Shown here one piece after another: positions 8,465-16,622 of a stretch of 41,331 bases of DNA (position 1 is its first letter; each line of letters starts with the position of its first letter). The DNA comes from JALOPX01 sp041309605 (GTDB lineage Bacteria; Krumholzibacteriota; Krumholzibacteriia; Krumholzibacteriales; Krumholzibacteriaceae). The notes beneath the pieces were generated by a model. That model did no database searches. It saw nothing but the letters and a program-made list of their open reading frames with translations, and was not told where the DNA came from. A program made the position numbers and the translations under genes. Where the stretch lies: assembly GCA_041309605.1 (NCBI GenBank), contig JBFYZH010000089.1:1-41331 (forward strand). Reading direction: 5' to 3'.

Positions 8465-9343
8465 TTATTTTTCCAATTTTATCTCCGAATACCTTAGCTG
8501 CTGAACATCGTGCTCGGTTTCCTTGCCGGTGTACTCGTCCTTTGTGACCATCTTGCCCTTCATCTCGAACGAGGAATTAAGCTCGACCGGATATCCTCCG
8601 TCGACCGCGATCTTCGCGTCCCCTTCGACCTTCACTTCGCCGTCAAGCGCACCCTGTTCGCTATCGTTATGGATCTTAAGATCCCCCTTATATTTAATGA
8701 TCGCGACATCGATCCCGTCCTTCTTCTCGATCTTCTTCAGTTCGAAGACGATCGTCCCGATCAGCCCGGTGACTTCCTCGGATGTTTCTTTTTCGGCCGT
8801 TGCCGCGTCCTTTTCGGGCAGTTCCTTCGTCCACTTAAAACCTGTCGCCAGGGTATCCGAAGGCAGTTCGAAAAACCACTTATCGACGTATTCGGTGGTC
8901 TGCTCTCCCCTTCTGAGCCCCGGTATCTGGCCGATCGTATCGATAACCTTGCCTGAAGCGTCGACAATGACTTCAATCGATGTGCCGATCGTTCGAATCG
9001 GGCTTTCGAATACTTCGAGCGCGGATCCCGCCATTCCTCTTTTATCCGCAGACTCGAGGTAATTCAACCTGACCGCAATTTTTCCCTCTTCCACCATTCT
9101 GGCAAAAACGATCTCCGCGACGTCGGAATGAACGCTGACGAACTCATTGCCCTGCATGAAGGCCTCGTTCGTCGTCGAACCCTTGTACTTGAGAACCTGC
9201 CCTTCCTTCGGGGAATATCTTAAAACGATTCCGCTCGCATCCTCCGCTCCGGCGATGCCGGGCGACACTGCCGCCGAAACCAACAGGACCGTGATGAGGA
9301 CTGCCCGCGAAACCAACCGCCCCGTTACCTTACGCCAGTCCAT
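8465..9343 (-). CDS. Secreted hypothetical protein (DUF6263-like)
   Basis: 292 aa. A signal peptide is clear: RR-containing start, hydrophobic LISVLL-like core at about 14-27, and cleavage after GIAGA near residue 33. The mature part opens with LRYSPKEGQVLKYKGSTTNE and is beta-rich, a layout like lipoprotein-type DUF6263 proteins; I am not certain of that family. AAGGAGG lies 5 bases before the ATG. A sigma-70-like promoter lies at 9440-9469. Co-transcribed with tatC. Probably periplasmic; function unknown. Confidence 0.8.
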   Translation of the reverse strand: MDWRKVTGRLVSRAVLITVLLVSAAVSPGIAGAEDASGIVLRYSPKEGQVLKYKGSTTNEAFMQGNEFVSVHSDVAEIVFARMVEEGKIAVRLNYLESADKRGMAGSALEVFESPIRTIGTSIEVIVDASGKVIDTIGQIPGLRRGEQTTEYVDKWFFELPSDTLATGFKWTKELPEKDAATAEKETSEEVTGLIGTIVFELKKIEKKDGIDVAIIKYKGDLKIHNDSEQGALDGEVKVEGDAKIAVDGGYPVELNSSFEMKGKMVTKDEYTGKETEHDVQQLRYSEIKLEK

Positions 9344-9439
9344 CGCAACCTCCTTTTACCGGCCCTTCATGATCGCCGGCTGACAAACGTTCACGCACAG
9401 GATAAACCTGTCCGGATTCTGATTCAACTGAAAGGGGAA

Positions 9440-9469
9440 ATTATGCCGATCTGCGGAAACCGTATTCAA
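9440..9469 (-). promoter_or_regulatory. Sigma-70-like promoter ahead of the secreted protein and tatC
   Basis: Minus strand: -35 TTGAAT (9469-9464), 18-base spacer, -10 CATAAT (9445-9440). Start of transcription near 9433, about 90 bases before the ATG. The -35 overlaps the nrdR stop codon. A small inverted repeat (ACAGG-ATAAA-CCTGT) lies in the leader. Confidence 0.45.
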
Positions 9470-9924
9470 TCCTTTTTTTCGAGAAGACCCCTCAGTTCCT
9501 GCAGGAATTGCGAGATGTCCTTGAAGTCCCTGTAGACCGAGGCAAAACGCACATAAGCCACCTGATCGATCTCGGCAAGCCTTGACATCACCTCATTCCC
9601 GAGTTCCTGTGTGGGTATCTCGTCCCTGACACGGCCCGAGACCGCCTTCTCCACCCCGTCGACGAGAGCTTCGAGAGTCTCGGCCGATACGGGGCGTTTT
9701 TCGCACGCGCGAAGAAGCCCGTTAATGATCTTGTCCCGTGAATAATGCTCCCTGCGGCCGTCCTTTTTCACGACCATTACCGGTCTGTGCTCGACATATT
9801 CGTATGTAGTGAACCTGTGCCCGCAGGCGGTGCACTCCCTTCGTCGTCTGACCGCGGAATTTTCCTTTGTGGACCGGCTGTCGACGACCTTGTCTTCATC
9901 ATGGCCGCATGCTGGACATCGCAA
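9466..9924 (-). CDS. nrdR: Transcriptional repressor NrdR
   Basis: 152 aa when started at TTG 9924, which has GAGGGGGA six bases upstream and gives the family's typical opening (LRCPACGHDEDKVVDSR). The longer in-frame reading to 10050 would run into the dCMP deaminase gene and is rejected. NrdR represses ribonucleotide reductase genes in response to ATP/dATP. The zinc ribbon is CPAC...CTACGHRFTTYE; the ATP-cone begins VVKKDGRREHYSRDKI. It starts 19 bases after the dCMP deaminase stop: two nucleotide-pool genes in tandem. Confidence 0.95.
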   Translation of the reverse strand: MRCPACGHDEDKVVDSRSTKENSAVRRRRECTACGHRFTTYEYVEHRPVMVVKKDGRREHYSRDKIINGLLRACEKRPVSAETLEALVDGVEKAVSGRVRDEIPTQELGNEVMSRLAEIDQVAYVRFASVYRDFKDISQFLQELRGLLEKKD

Positions 9925-9943
9925 GATAATCCCCCTCGCATCT

Positions 9944-10432
9944 TCAGCCCTTCGGCGCGTCCGCCGAAGAGGCCGGGGAAAGGTAGATCGTTTCGATTCC
10001 GGCTTCCCGTATAAGTTCCTCGCCGAGGCTGTCAGGATACCGGGTTCCAAGCACGAGTCTCCTGATCCCCGCGTTGATTATCATTTTCGTGCAGGTCGAA
10101 CATGGCGAGTTCGTGCAGTACATCGTGGCTCCTTCGATCGAAGCCCCGCCTCCGGCAGCCTGAATGATGGCGTTCTGCTCGGCGTGCGCGCCCCGGCATA
10201 GTTCATGCCGCTCACCCGAAGGGATGCCCATTCTTTCCCGCAGGCACCCTATCTCAAGGCAATGGGCCAGGCCTTTAGGAGAACCGTTGTACCCGGTGGA
10301 TATTATACGCTTGTCCTTGACGATCACCGCGCCGACCCGGCGCCTAAGGCACGTGGACCTTTCGGCGACAAGATGCGTTATCTTCATGAAATATTCATCC
10401 CAGCTGGGTCTTTTGAATCCGTCGTCCAGCAT
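9944..10432 (-). CDS. Deoxycytidylate (dCMP) deaminase
   Basis: 162 aa. Converts dCMP to dUMP for thymidylate synthesis. The zinc site is intact: H83-A84-E85 in CRGAHAEQNAI and C111-x2-C114 in SPCSTCTKMI. RRRVGAVIVKD and STGYNGSPKG are typical of the ComEB/dCMP deaminase group. It sits between glyA (one-carbon supply for thymidylate) and nrdR, a sensible nucleotide-metabolism grouping on one strand. Confidence 0.93.
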   Translation of the reverse strand: MLDDGFKRPSWDEYFMKITHLVAERSTCLRRRVGAVIVKDKRIISTGYNGSPKGLAHCLEIGCLRERMGIPSGERHELCRGAHAEQNAIIQAAGGGASIEGATMYCTNSPCSTCTKMIINAGIRRLVLGTRYPDSLGEELIREAGIETIYLSPASSADAPKG

Positions 10433-10466
10433 CCCGCCGTCCTGTCACGAACACGGCTTTCCCGGC

Positions 10467-11720
10467 TTATTCATACAACGGGAACCGCGCCGCAAGCGCT
10501 TCCGCGCCCTTTCTTACTTCCTCGATGACATCCTCGTCTTCAAGGTTACCGAGCACCCTCGTCATGAGGGCTCCAACCTGGGCCATTTCCGCTTCCTTCA
10601 TGCCTCGTGTCGTAAGGGCCGGGGTTCCGACCCGGATGCCCGACGTGACGAACGGACTCTGCGTGTCGAAAGGGACCGTGTTCTTGTTCACTGTCATACC
10701 GGCCTTGTGCAGGCTCGCCGCCGCCGCCTTGCCGGTAAGCCCCTTGTTCGAAAGGTCCAGGAGAAACAGATGGTTGTCCGTCCCTCCGCTGACGACCTCG
10801 AATCCGTTTTCCATCATCACCGAAGCCAGTCTGGCGGCGTTGGCCACAACCTGTTTCTGATACCGCTTGAAATCGTCCGACATCGCTTCCTTGAAACAGA
10901 CCGCTTTCGCCGCTATGCAATGCATGAAGGGACCGCCCTGCGTGCCCGGAAAATTATACTTATCGACATTGGCCGCGTACTTCTCGGGGCAGAGGATAAG
11001 CCCCCCCCTCGGTCCGCGCAGCGTTTTGTGAGTGGTGGATGTGACTATGTCGGCGTACGGAACGGGGCTCGGATGCACGCCCGCCGCTATCAAGCCGGCG
11101 ATGTGCGCGATATCGACCATGAAAAAGGCTCCGACCTTGTCGCATATCCCTCGCATTCTCGCCCAGTCCCAGAACCTCGGATAGGCGCTCGCGCCGGCGA
11201 CGATCAGTTTCGGGCGCTCAGCGACGGCCTGTTTTTCGAGAGTGTCGTAGTTGAGCATCTTTGTCTCCGGGTCGACCTCGTAATGGACAACCTTGAAGAA
11301 AAGACCCGAAAAATTGACCGGGTGCCCGTGCGAGAGATGCCCGCCATGGGAAAGGCTCAATCCCATTATCTTGTCGCCGGGCTGGATCAACGCGAGATAG
11401 GCGGTGATGTTCGCCTGCGTTCCGGAATGGGGTTGAACATTGGCGTACTGCGCTCCGAACAGTGTCTTCGCCCTCTCGCGCGCCAGTTCCTCGGCCTGGT
11501 CCACGAACTTGCATCCGCTGTAATACCTTTTACGGGGATATCCTTCGGCATACTTGTTCTGCATGGGGTTGCTCAGCGCGGCCAACACGGCCCTGCTCGC
11601 AAAATTCTCGCTCGCTATGAGTTCCAGCTGTGTACGCTGCCTGTCCAGCTCGCCTCTCATCGTCTCCATTATCTCGGGGTCGGAATCTTCCAGATATTTG
11701 AACAGATTTTCGTTGAACAT
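10467..11720 (-). CDS. glyA: Serine hydroxymethyltransferase
   Basis: 417 aa from ATG 11720: AGGGG lies six bases upstream of this codon, whereas it abuts the in-frame ATG at 11726. PLP enzyme interconverting serine and glycine with tetrahydrofolate. Visible motifs: ELIASENFASRAVL near the N terminus, YPRKRYYSGCKFVDQAE, HGGHLSHGHPVNFSG, and the PLP lysine in VTSTTHKTLRGPRGG. Full length for the family. It follows rpiB closely on the same strand, as in the ywlE-rpiB-glyA region of Bacillus. Confidence 0.97.
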   Translation of the reverse strand: MFNENLFKYLEDSDPEIMETMRGELDRQRTQLELIASENFASRAVLAALSNPMQNKYAEGYPRKRYYSGCKFVDQAEELARERAKTLFGAQYANVQPHSGTQANITAYLALIQPGDKIMGLSLSHGGHLSHGHPVNFSGLFFKVVHYEVDPETKMLNYDTLEKQAVAERPKLIVAGASAYPRFWDWARMRGICDKVGAFFMVDIAHIAGLIAAGVHPSPVPYADIVTSTTHKTLRGPRGGLILCPEKYAANVDKYNFPGTQGGPFMHCIAAKAVCFKEAMSDDFKRYQKQVVANAARLASVMMENGFEVVSGGTDNHLFLLDLSNKGLTGKAAAASLHKAGMTVNKNTVPFDTQSPFVTSGIRVGTPALTTRGMKEAEMAQVGALMTRVLGNLEDEDVIEEVRKGAEALAARFPLYE

Positions 11721-11748
11721 GGTCATCCCCCTGAAGGGTTCCGCCGCT

Positions 11749-12195
11749 CTAACGGCTGTTGTTTTCGTAATCGCGTATTTTGTCGATTCTCTGCCGGTGC
11801 CGCCCGCCCTCGAATTCGGTTTCCAGCCAGATCCTTACGAGGTCCTCCACCTGCGGATCGTCGCCGCTTTTCTCCGACAGGGCCAGCACGTTGGAATCGT
11901 TGTGCCGTCTGGTCATGCGGGCTTCATCCACGGTCCTGCAAAGAGCGGCCCTGACTCCCTTTACCTTGTTCGCCGCTATCGACATGCCAATGCCGCTACC
12001 GCAGACGACGATACCCCGGTCGACATCGCCTTTGGCCGTCATCTCAGCCACGGGGATGCCGAAATCGGGGTAATCGGCAGGTTCGGCGTTCATGGACCCG
12101 AGATCGACGATCTCGTGCCCCAGCTTTTCGAGCATTTTCTTCAAGCGTTCCTTCAGGAGGTACCCACGATGATCCGATCCTACGGCTATCTTCAA
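11749..12195 (-). CDS. rpiB: Ribose-5-phosphate isomerase B
   Basis: 148 aa when started at TTG 12195, which has GGGAGGG five bases upstream and gives the family opening LKIAVGSDHRGYLLKERL; an in-frame ATG at 12237 is less likely. Interconverts ribose-5-phosphate and ribulose-5-phosphate. The catalytic Cys lies in VVCGSGIGMSIAANKVKGVRAALC, and TRRHNDSNVLALS is also conserved. Between ilvE and glyA, short gaps, same transcription unit. Confidence 0.95.
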   Translation of the reverse strand: MKIAVGSDHRGYLLKERLKKMLEKLGHEIVDLGSMNAEPADYPDFGIPVAEMTAKGDVDRGIVVCGSGIGMSIAANKVKGVRAALCRTVDEARMTRRHNDSNVLALSEKSGDDPQVEDLVRIWLETEFEGGRHRQRIDKIRDYENNSR

Positions 12196-12254
12196 GAAGC
12201 CCTCCCAGTCAGAACGTCCTCGAGTCAGGAATTTCACCGGGCCGAGAACCAGAT

Positions 12255-13175
12255 CTATATGAAGTCAAGCCAGTCCATGTGGCTTTCGACCTCGGCGTTC
12301 AGGACCTTGAAGAAAAGGTCCTGCAACTTCTTCGTGACGGGGCCGCGTTTGCCCTCGCCGATCTTTATCTTGTCGATGCTTCGTATCGGGGATATCTCCG
12401 CGGCCGTGCCGGTGAAGAAAACTTCGTCCGAGATATAAAGCATCTCCCTGGGAACGAGCTGTTCGCGCACTTCGAATCCGAGATCCTTCGCCAACTCCAT
12501 GACCGAGTTGCGCGTGATCCCGGGCAGAACGCTCGCTCCAAGAGGCGGGGTAATGACCGTTCCGTCAAGTACAAGGAAAATGTTCTCTCCGCTTCCTTCG
12601 CTGACATATCCGTTCGTGTCGAGCGCGATCCCTTCGGCGAAACCGTTTACCAGCGCCTCCATCTTGATGAGCTGGGAGTTCATATAATTGGCTCCCGTCT
12701 TGGCCAGCGCCGGAAGAGTATTCGGAGCTATCCTGTCCCAGCTTGAAACACATACGTCGACTCCCTGCTCGAGAGCTTCCGGTCCCAGGTACTTTCCCCA
12801 TTCCCATACGACGATAAATGCGTTTATCGGATTGGGGAAAGGGTTGACTCCCAGCGAATCATATCCCCGGTAAACCACGGGCCTTACATAGCACGCTTCC
12901 ATCTTGTTGACCCGGACGATCTCCCTGCAGGCTTCCATGAATTCGTCTAACGGGATCTGAGGTTCCATCCTGTACATCTTCGAGGAATTGTAGAGACGCT
13001 TTATATGGGGATGCAGGCGGAATATCGCCGATCCTTTTTTCGTTTTGTAACATCTTATCCCCTCAAAAACACATGTTCCATAGTGGATTACATGAGAACA
13101 AACGTGGATCTTGGCATCATCCCAGTCAACGAACTTTCCATCCATCCATATCTTTTCCGATTTCTTCAACGACAT
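12255..13175 (-). CDS. ilvE: Branched-chain amino acid aminotransferase
   Basis: 306 aa from ATG 13175, chosen because AAAGGAG lies six to seven bases upstream; E. coli IlvE is 309 aa. Class IV PLP aminotransferase making Val, Ile and Leu from their keto acids. Motifs: IWMDGKFVDWDDAKIHV at the N terminus, HYGTCVFEGIRCY, the PLP-lysine region LAKTGANYMNSQLIK, and the EGSGENIFLV signature. A sigma-70-like promoter lies about 86 bases upstream (13268-13296). No leader peptide rich in branched-chain codons was seen. First gene of the ilvE-rpiB-glyA run. Confidence 0.95.
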   Translation of the reverse strand: MSLKKSEKIWMDGKFVDWDDAKIHVCSHVIHYGTCVFEGIRCYKTKKGSAIFRLHPHIKRLYNSSKMYRMEPQIPLDEFMEACREIVRVNKMEACYVRPVVYRGYDSLGVNPFPNPINAFIVVWEWGKYLGPEALEQGVDVCVSSWDRIAPNTLPALAKTGANYMNSQLIKMEALVNGFAEGIALDTNGYVSEGSGENIFLVLDGTVITPPLGASVLPGITRNSVMELAKDLGFEVREQLVPREMLYISDEVFFTGTAAEISPIRSIDKIKIGEGKRGPVTKKLQDLFFKVLNAEVESHMDWLDFI

Positions 13176-13267
13176 CCTGAACTCCTTTACGGTTCCGGCA
13201 TGGTGGATCCCGGACAGTTGTCCCAGTGAAGTACCCGTTGTCCTCTGCGGAATCGACAACCCCCGCT

Positions 13268-13296
13268 ATTATAGTTATAAGGCGGTTCGACGGCAA
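13268..13296 (-). promoter_or_regulatory. Sigma-70-like promoter for ilvE-rpiB-glyA
   Basis: Minus strand: -35 TTGCCG (13296-13291), 17-base spacer, consensus -10 TATAAT (13273-13268). Transcription near 13261, about 86 bases upstream of the ilvE ATG. Confidence 0.6.
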
Positions 13297-13407
13297 TCAA
13301 AAATTTCATTTTGCGCTGAAATATCCAGAATATCGGAAAAGCCGGGGCGTGCGGTCACAACACCTTGCGGAATAATACCTTGGCGATCGTCACCTGATCG
13401 ATTCACG

Positions 13408-13887
13408 TCAAGCGGACGATCCCGGACCGAATCGTCCGTTTATATATTCGATAAGACGCCGGACAAGGGGAAAAAGCTCGTCCCTTGTCCCGGCGTAATC
13501 ATCCCTCGTCCCTCCGGCAGGATCGGAGATGTCGGGATTGTTCCGCCCGGGATCGAGACTTCCAAGAACGATCACCTTCCTCCCGGCATCGGGCCATGCG
13601 GCGGCGATATGCGCGGCATGCTCCCGGGTCATCGCGACGATCAGATCGGCATCCCCGGCCATCTCCGCAGAAAACCGCGCCGAACAGTGGCCCCTCAGTT
13701 CCATCCCCTTTTCACCGAGTACATCGGCCGCATACAAGGTCGCCCCGGCGCCTTCGCAGGCGGATATCCCCGCCGAACCGAACCTCACCCGGTCTTTCCA
13801 GGATTCGGGGATCATGAAGCGAGCGATCGCTTCGGCCATCGGGCTTCTGCACGTATTCCCCGTGCAGACGAAAATTACTCTGAGCAT
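13408..13887 (-). CDS. Low-molecular-weight protein phosphatase
   Basis: 159 aa. The P-loop CX5R is at residues 8-14 (CTGNTCR) followed by SPMAEA, and the general acid Asp is in the DISDPAGG stretch near residue 124. The second loop residue is Thr rather than aromatic or Leu, which is the pattern of YwlE-type protein-arginine phosphatases; this is suggestive, not decisive. In Bacillus ywlE sits next to rpiB and glyA, as here. Alternatively a tyrosine phosphatase acting on an EPS kinase. It has its own promoter (13958-13987). Confidence 0.9.
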   Translation of the reverse strand: MLRVIFVCTGNTCRSPMAEAIARFMIPESWKDRVRFGSAGISACEGAGATLYAADVLGEKGMELRGHCSARFSAEMAGDADLIVAMTREHAAHIAAAWPDAGRKVIVLGSLDPGRNNPDISDPAGGTRDDYAGTRDELFPLVRRLIEYINGRFGPGSSA

Positions 13888-13919
13888 CGGTCTCCAGTCT
13901 CAAGGCGGCCATGGCACGC

Positions 13920-13933
13920 GCGCGCCGGCGCGC
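13920..13933. repeat. Perfect 14-base palindrome GCGCGCCGGCGCGC
   Basis: Self-complementary over all 14 bases. It lies in the leader of the phosphatase gene, just downstream of its predicted transcription start. No T-run follows on either strand, so it is not a simple terminator. Could be an operator or mRNA hairpin, or chance in GC-rich DNA. Confidence 0.35.
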
Positions 13934-13957
13934 AAAATGGGAACCTGCCAGCGCCCC

Positions 13958-13987
13958 AGAATAGTACCGGCCGGGAAGGCATGTCAA
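13958..13987 (-). promoter_or_regulatory. Sigma-70-like promoter for the phosphatase
   Basis: Minus strand: perfect -35 TTGACA (13987-13982), 18-base spacer, -10 TATTCT (13963-13958). Transcription near 13951, about 64 bases before the ATG at 13887. Confidence 0.55.
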
Positions 13988-14035
13988 GACGAAGAAGGTC
14001 TCAGGCAGGAACCGGGCACCGGACCTTAAAAACAC

Positions 14036-14062
14036 TTGTATGGCGGCCGGTTATCTTATTAT
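14036..14062 (+). promoter_or_regulatory. Weak promoter candidate for the cupin gene
   Basis: TTGTAT (14036-14041) and TATTAT (14057-14062) are spaced by only 15 bases, shorter than ideal. It would start transcription about 35 bases before the cupin ATG. Confidence 0.25.
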
Positions 14063-14102
14063 CTTTTTCACATAAGGGGGCCCGGACGAAAGGAAATATC
14101 CG

Positions 14103-14450
14103 ATGCCGAAACTCAAGATGATGAAAGCCATGGCCGTGGAAGCCGGGGAAGTCAGGATGGATGGCGCCGCGCATGTAACCATGCGCCGGTTGATTTCAGG
14201 GGACGACGGGGCCCCGCATTTCACAATGAGACTGTTCGATGTCGGGCCCGGGGGACGCACGCCCTACCACTCCCATGAATGGGAACACGAAATCTACATC
14301 GTCGCCGGATCCGGAAAACTGTTGTTCGAGAAAGAGGAAAAACCCTTCGAAAGGGGATATTTCATTTTCGTTCCCGGAGGGAGGATGCACTCGTTCGTCA
14401 ACACGGGCGACGGACACCTTGAATTCCTTTGCCTCGTGCCGAACGAATGA
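14103..14450 (+). CDS. Single-domain cupin protein
   Basis: 115 aa, AAGGAAA seven bases before the ATG. Two cupin motifs are present: HSHEWEHEIYIVAGSGKLLF (motif 1, metal ligands two His and one Glu) and PGGRMHSFVNTG (motif 2, third His). A small beta-barrel, probably metal-binding and cytosolic. Such proteins range from isomerases to sensors, so the substrate is open. First gene on the plus strand, divergent from the phosphatase. Confidence 0.88.
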   Translation: MPKLKMMKAMAVEAGEVRMDGAAHVTMRRLISGDDGAPHFTMRLFDVGPGGRTPYHSHEWEHEIYIVAGSGKLLFEKEEKPFERGYFIFVPGGRMHSFVNTGDGHLEFLCLVPNE

Positions 14451-14475
14451 GCCTATCGTAGGGACTATGTTGGGA

Positions 14476-14504
14476 TTGACTTGGAAGCTCGTGGCGGTTA
14501 ATTT
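14476..14504 (+). promoter_or_regulatory. Sigma-70-like promoter for the outer-membrane protein
   Basis: TTGACT (14476-14481), 17-base spacer, TAATTT (14499-14504). The -35 is near consensus, the -10 poor. About 40 bases upstream of the ATG at 14551. Confidence 0.4.
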
Positions 14505-14550
14505 TAACCTGAGACTATGACCGCGGTCCAATAACAAGATCGGAGTGTTC

Positions 14551-15318
14551 ATGAAAAAAATCTCCATGCTCCTGATCCCGGTTCTGGCCATGCTGTTCGC
14601 ATGCCAGGCGGCAGCCGCGCCTTCTTACAGGCAGAAAAAATATTTCGGTCCGATCCCGACAAATAATTTCAGTTTCAGCATGGGATTCATCGACGGGCCA
14701 AGTGACGACTACCTTACCGAACATCTGGGTATCTGGGCGGATCTTCGCGGTGGAGAGGATTATTTCGAGGGTATCTCGACGGCGCCTTTCGTCCAGATCG
14801 GTTATGAAAGGATGCTCACTCCATTCCACTTCCTGAGGGCGAACGTCTCCTTCTGCTACCTGAAGAACCGGAGCATCGGGTATTTTTTCACCCTGGATCC
14901 CGATCCGGAAGCCGACCCTCCGCTGATGAAACTCGATTTCGAACGGGAGCTAAAGATCTATTACTACTCTTTCGACATCGGATTCGGTTATTACTTCGTC
15001 GAGCCCAAGGTTCGTACTCTGACACCCTATCTTTCGGGCGGTTTTTCCGGAGTCGTGCCGATGGTCAGGCTCCGGACGGATTCGTTCAGGGAAAACGGCG
15101 ACGTGTACGATCTTCCTGACGAGAACGTGGAACAGAATTCTTATCAGGCCGGCCTGCACGCGGAATTCGGAATGCGCTACTATATCACCAACAGGTACGG
15201 CGCGGGACTCGAGGGCCGCTACCAGATGTCACAGAGCAAATTCGACATACACAACTTCAACTTCGACATGGACTACTCGGGATTGTCGCTTGCCCTCAGC
15301 GCCTATTATTACTTCTGA
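14551..15318 (+). CDS. Outer-membrane beta-barrel protein
   Basis: 255 aa from ATG 14551, with CGGAG five bases upstream (a GTG at 14545 is in frame but overlaps this site). Signal peptide MKKISMLLIPVLAMLFAC...AAA; the LFAC could be a lipobox but the downstream AAAA-P fits ordinary cleavage. The mature part has amphipathic strands rich in alternating Tyr/Phe (IYYYSFDIGFGYYFVEP, QAGLHAEFGMRYYI) and ends LALSAYYYF, the terminal Phe typical of BAM-inserted barrels. Size fits an 8-stranded OmpA/OmpW-like barrel. Its stop overlaps the next start (TGATG). Confidence 0.85.
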   Translation: MKKISMLLIPVLAMLFACQAAAAPSYRQKKYFGPIPTNNFSFSMGFIDGPSDDYLTEHLGIWADLRGGEDYFEGISTAPFVQIGYERMLTPFHFLRANVSFCYLKNRSIGYFFTLDPDPEADPPLMKLDFERELKIYYYSFDIGFGYYFVEPKVRTLTPYLSGGFSGVVPMVRLRTDSFRENGDVYDLPDENVEQNSYQAGLHAEFGMRYYITNRYGAGLEGRYQMSQSKFDIHNFNFDMDYSGLSLALSAYYYF

Positions 15319-16511
15319 TGAGGACCGATCGTTTCGATGCAGTTGTAATCGGCGGCGGACCCGCCGGGTGCGTCGCGGCCGCCGGGATCGCCGGAGGGGG
15401 GTTCTCGACCCTTCTTGTCGAAAAACGCGGCCGGATCGGTTTCCCGGTGAGATGCGCCGAGGCCATCGGCCCGGCGTCCGCCGTGAGGCGTCACATCGAT
15501 ATCCGGCAGGAAGATATCTCGGCGACTATCAACGGCGTTGTAATCGTGGCTCCCGACAAAACCAGGTACGAAAAAGAGATGCCCGGGATCGGCTATGTCG
15601 TCGACCGTGAGCTTTTCGACAGACGGCTTGCCGATATCGCCGTGGAAAAGGGGGCCGTACTGCGCACCGGCCACCAGGTGACCGGGCTTATCCATACGGC
15701 CGGCGCCGTGACGGGCGTGAAGATCCGCGATCTGGCAGCGGGCGAGGAATATGAGGCTGGAAGCCGGGTCGTCGTCGGAGCGGACGGCGTGGAATCTCTT
15801 TCACCCAGGTGGGCGTTTCTGAAAGACAGTTGCTCCCCGGGCGATATCCTCTCATGCGCGCAGGAGCTGGTTGAAGGGATCGATGTCTCCCGCGGATACG
15901 TGGAATTTCATATTGGACGTCGATTCGCGCCCGGGGGTTACGCCTGGGTTTTCCCCAAGGGACCAGGCAGCGCGAACGTCGGTACCGGCATAAACCCTCT
16001 CGAATCCGGCGGGCTGACGGCCTTCGCCTGCCTCGAACGGTTCCTGGAAGAAAGATGTCCCCTGGGACGGCGTCGTCGCCTGATCGTTGGCGGATGTACG
16101 GTGGCGAAAAGGCTCCGATCCCTTGCCACGGACGGATATATCGTGACGGGCGAGGCCGCCAATCAGAACAACCCGCTGACAGGCGGCGGTGTCATCGAAT
16201 CGATCGCGGCCTCCAGGGCGGCGGCCGTTGTCGTCTGTGGCGCTCTGGAGAAGGGCGACACATCCAAAAAAGCCCTCGACGGGTACACGAAGGAATGGAA
16301 CAGATCATACGGCAGGTCCAGTGACCTGTTCTACAAAACGGCGCGGGTCCTGTACCGGATATCCGACCCACAGATGAACAGGCTTCTGAAAAACCTGGGA
16401 GGGGAAAAGGGGCTGCTCGGTCAGGCGGGAATCGATCCCGCAAGAATTATCAGGGTCCTCCTGAAGACCAGCCCCGCGCTCCTTCTGAGGACGTTGCGTT
16501 GCGCCTTATGA
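15318..16511 (+). CDS. Geranylgeranyl-reductase-family flavoprotein
   Basis: 397 aa. FAD-binding Rossmann motif GGGPAG at 12-17, then LLVEKRGRIGFPVRCAEAIG with the Cys motif typical of the geranylgeranyl reductase/FixC group, and the second FAD motif VTGEAANQNNPLTGGGV at about 274-290. These enzymes reduce prenyl double bonds or act as ferredoxin-linked dehydrogenases. The ferredoxin gene just downstream may supply electrons, as FixX does for FixC. Substrate unknown; a menaquinone or polyprenyl tail is plausible. Start codon overlaps the barrel gene's stop, so translation is coupled. Confidence 0.88.
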   Translation: MRTDRFDAVVIGGGPAGCVAAAGIAGGGFSTLLVEKRGRIGFPVRCAEAIGPASAVRRHIDIRQEDISATINGVVIVAPDKTRYEKEMPGIGYVVDRELFDRRLADIAVEKGAVLRTGHQVTGLIHTAGAVTGVKIRDLAAGEEYEAGSRVVVGADGVESLSPRWAFLKDSCSPGDILSCAQELVEGIDVSRGYVEFHIGRRFAPGGYAWVFPKGPGSANVGTGINPLESGGLTAFACLERFLEERCPLGRRRRLIVGGCTVAKRLRSLATDGYIVTGEAANQNNPLTGGGVIESIAASRAAAVVVCGALEKGDTSKKALDGYTKEWNRSYGRSSDLFYKTARVLYRISDPQMNRLLKNLGGEKGLLGQAGIDPARIIRVLLKTSPALLLRTLRCAL

Positions 16512-16589
16512 TCGCCGGGCGGGCGCGAAAGTCCCGGGCGCTCATGGATGATTTTCGCGTACAAACTTTCTTTTTATCGATACATGAGG

Positions 16590-16618
16590 TTGAAATAAAA
16601 CCGCACAAGAGCTATAAT
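16590..16618 (+). promoter_or_regulatory. Near-consensus sigma-70 promoter before the ferredoxin gene
   Basis: TTGAAA (16590-16595), 17-base spacer, perfect TATAAT (16613-16618). The -10 ends only four bases before the ferredoxin ATG (16623), so the transcript would start at or just after that codon. Either the ferredoxin mRNA is leaderless, or this promoter serves mainly the metallohydrolase gene. Confidence 0.6.
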
Positions 16619-16622
16619 AACG

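Noticed and set aside
10164..11954. 596-codon plus-strand frame opposite glyA
   Set aside because: Antisense shadow of glyA and the dCMP deaminase; the minus strand has the real motifs.
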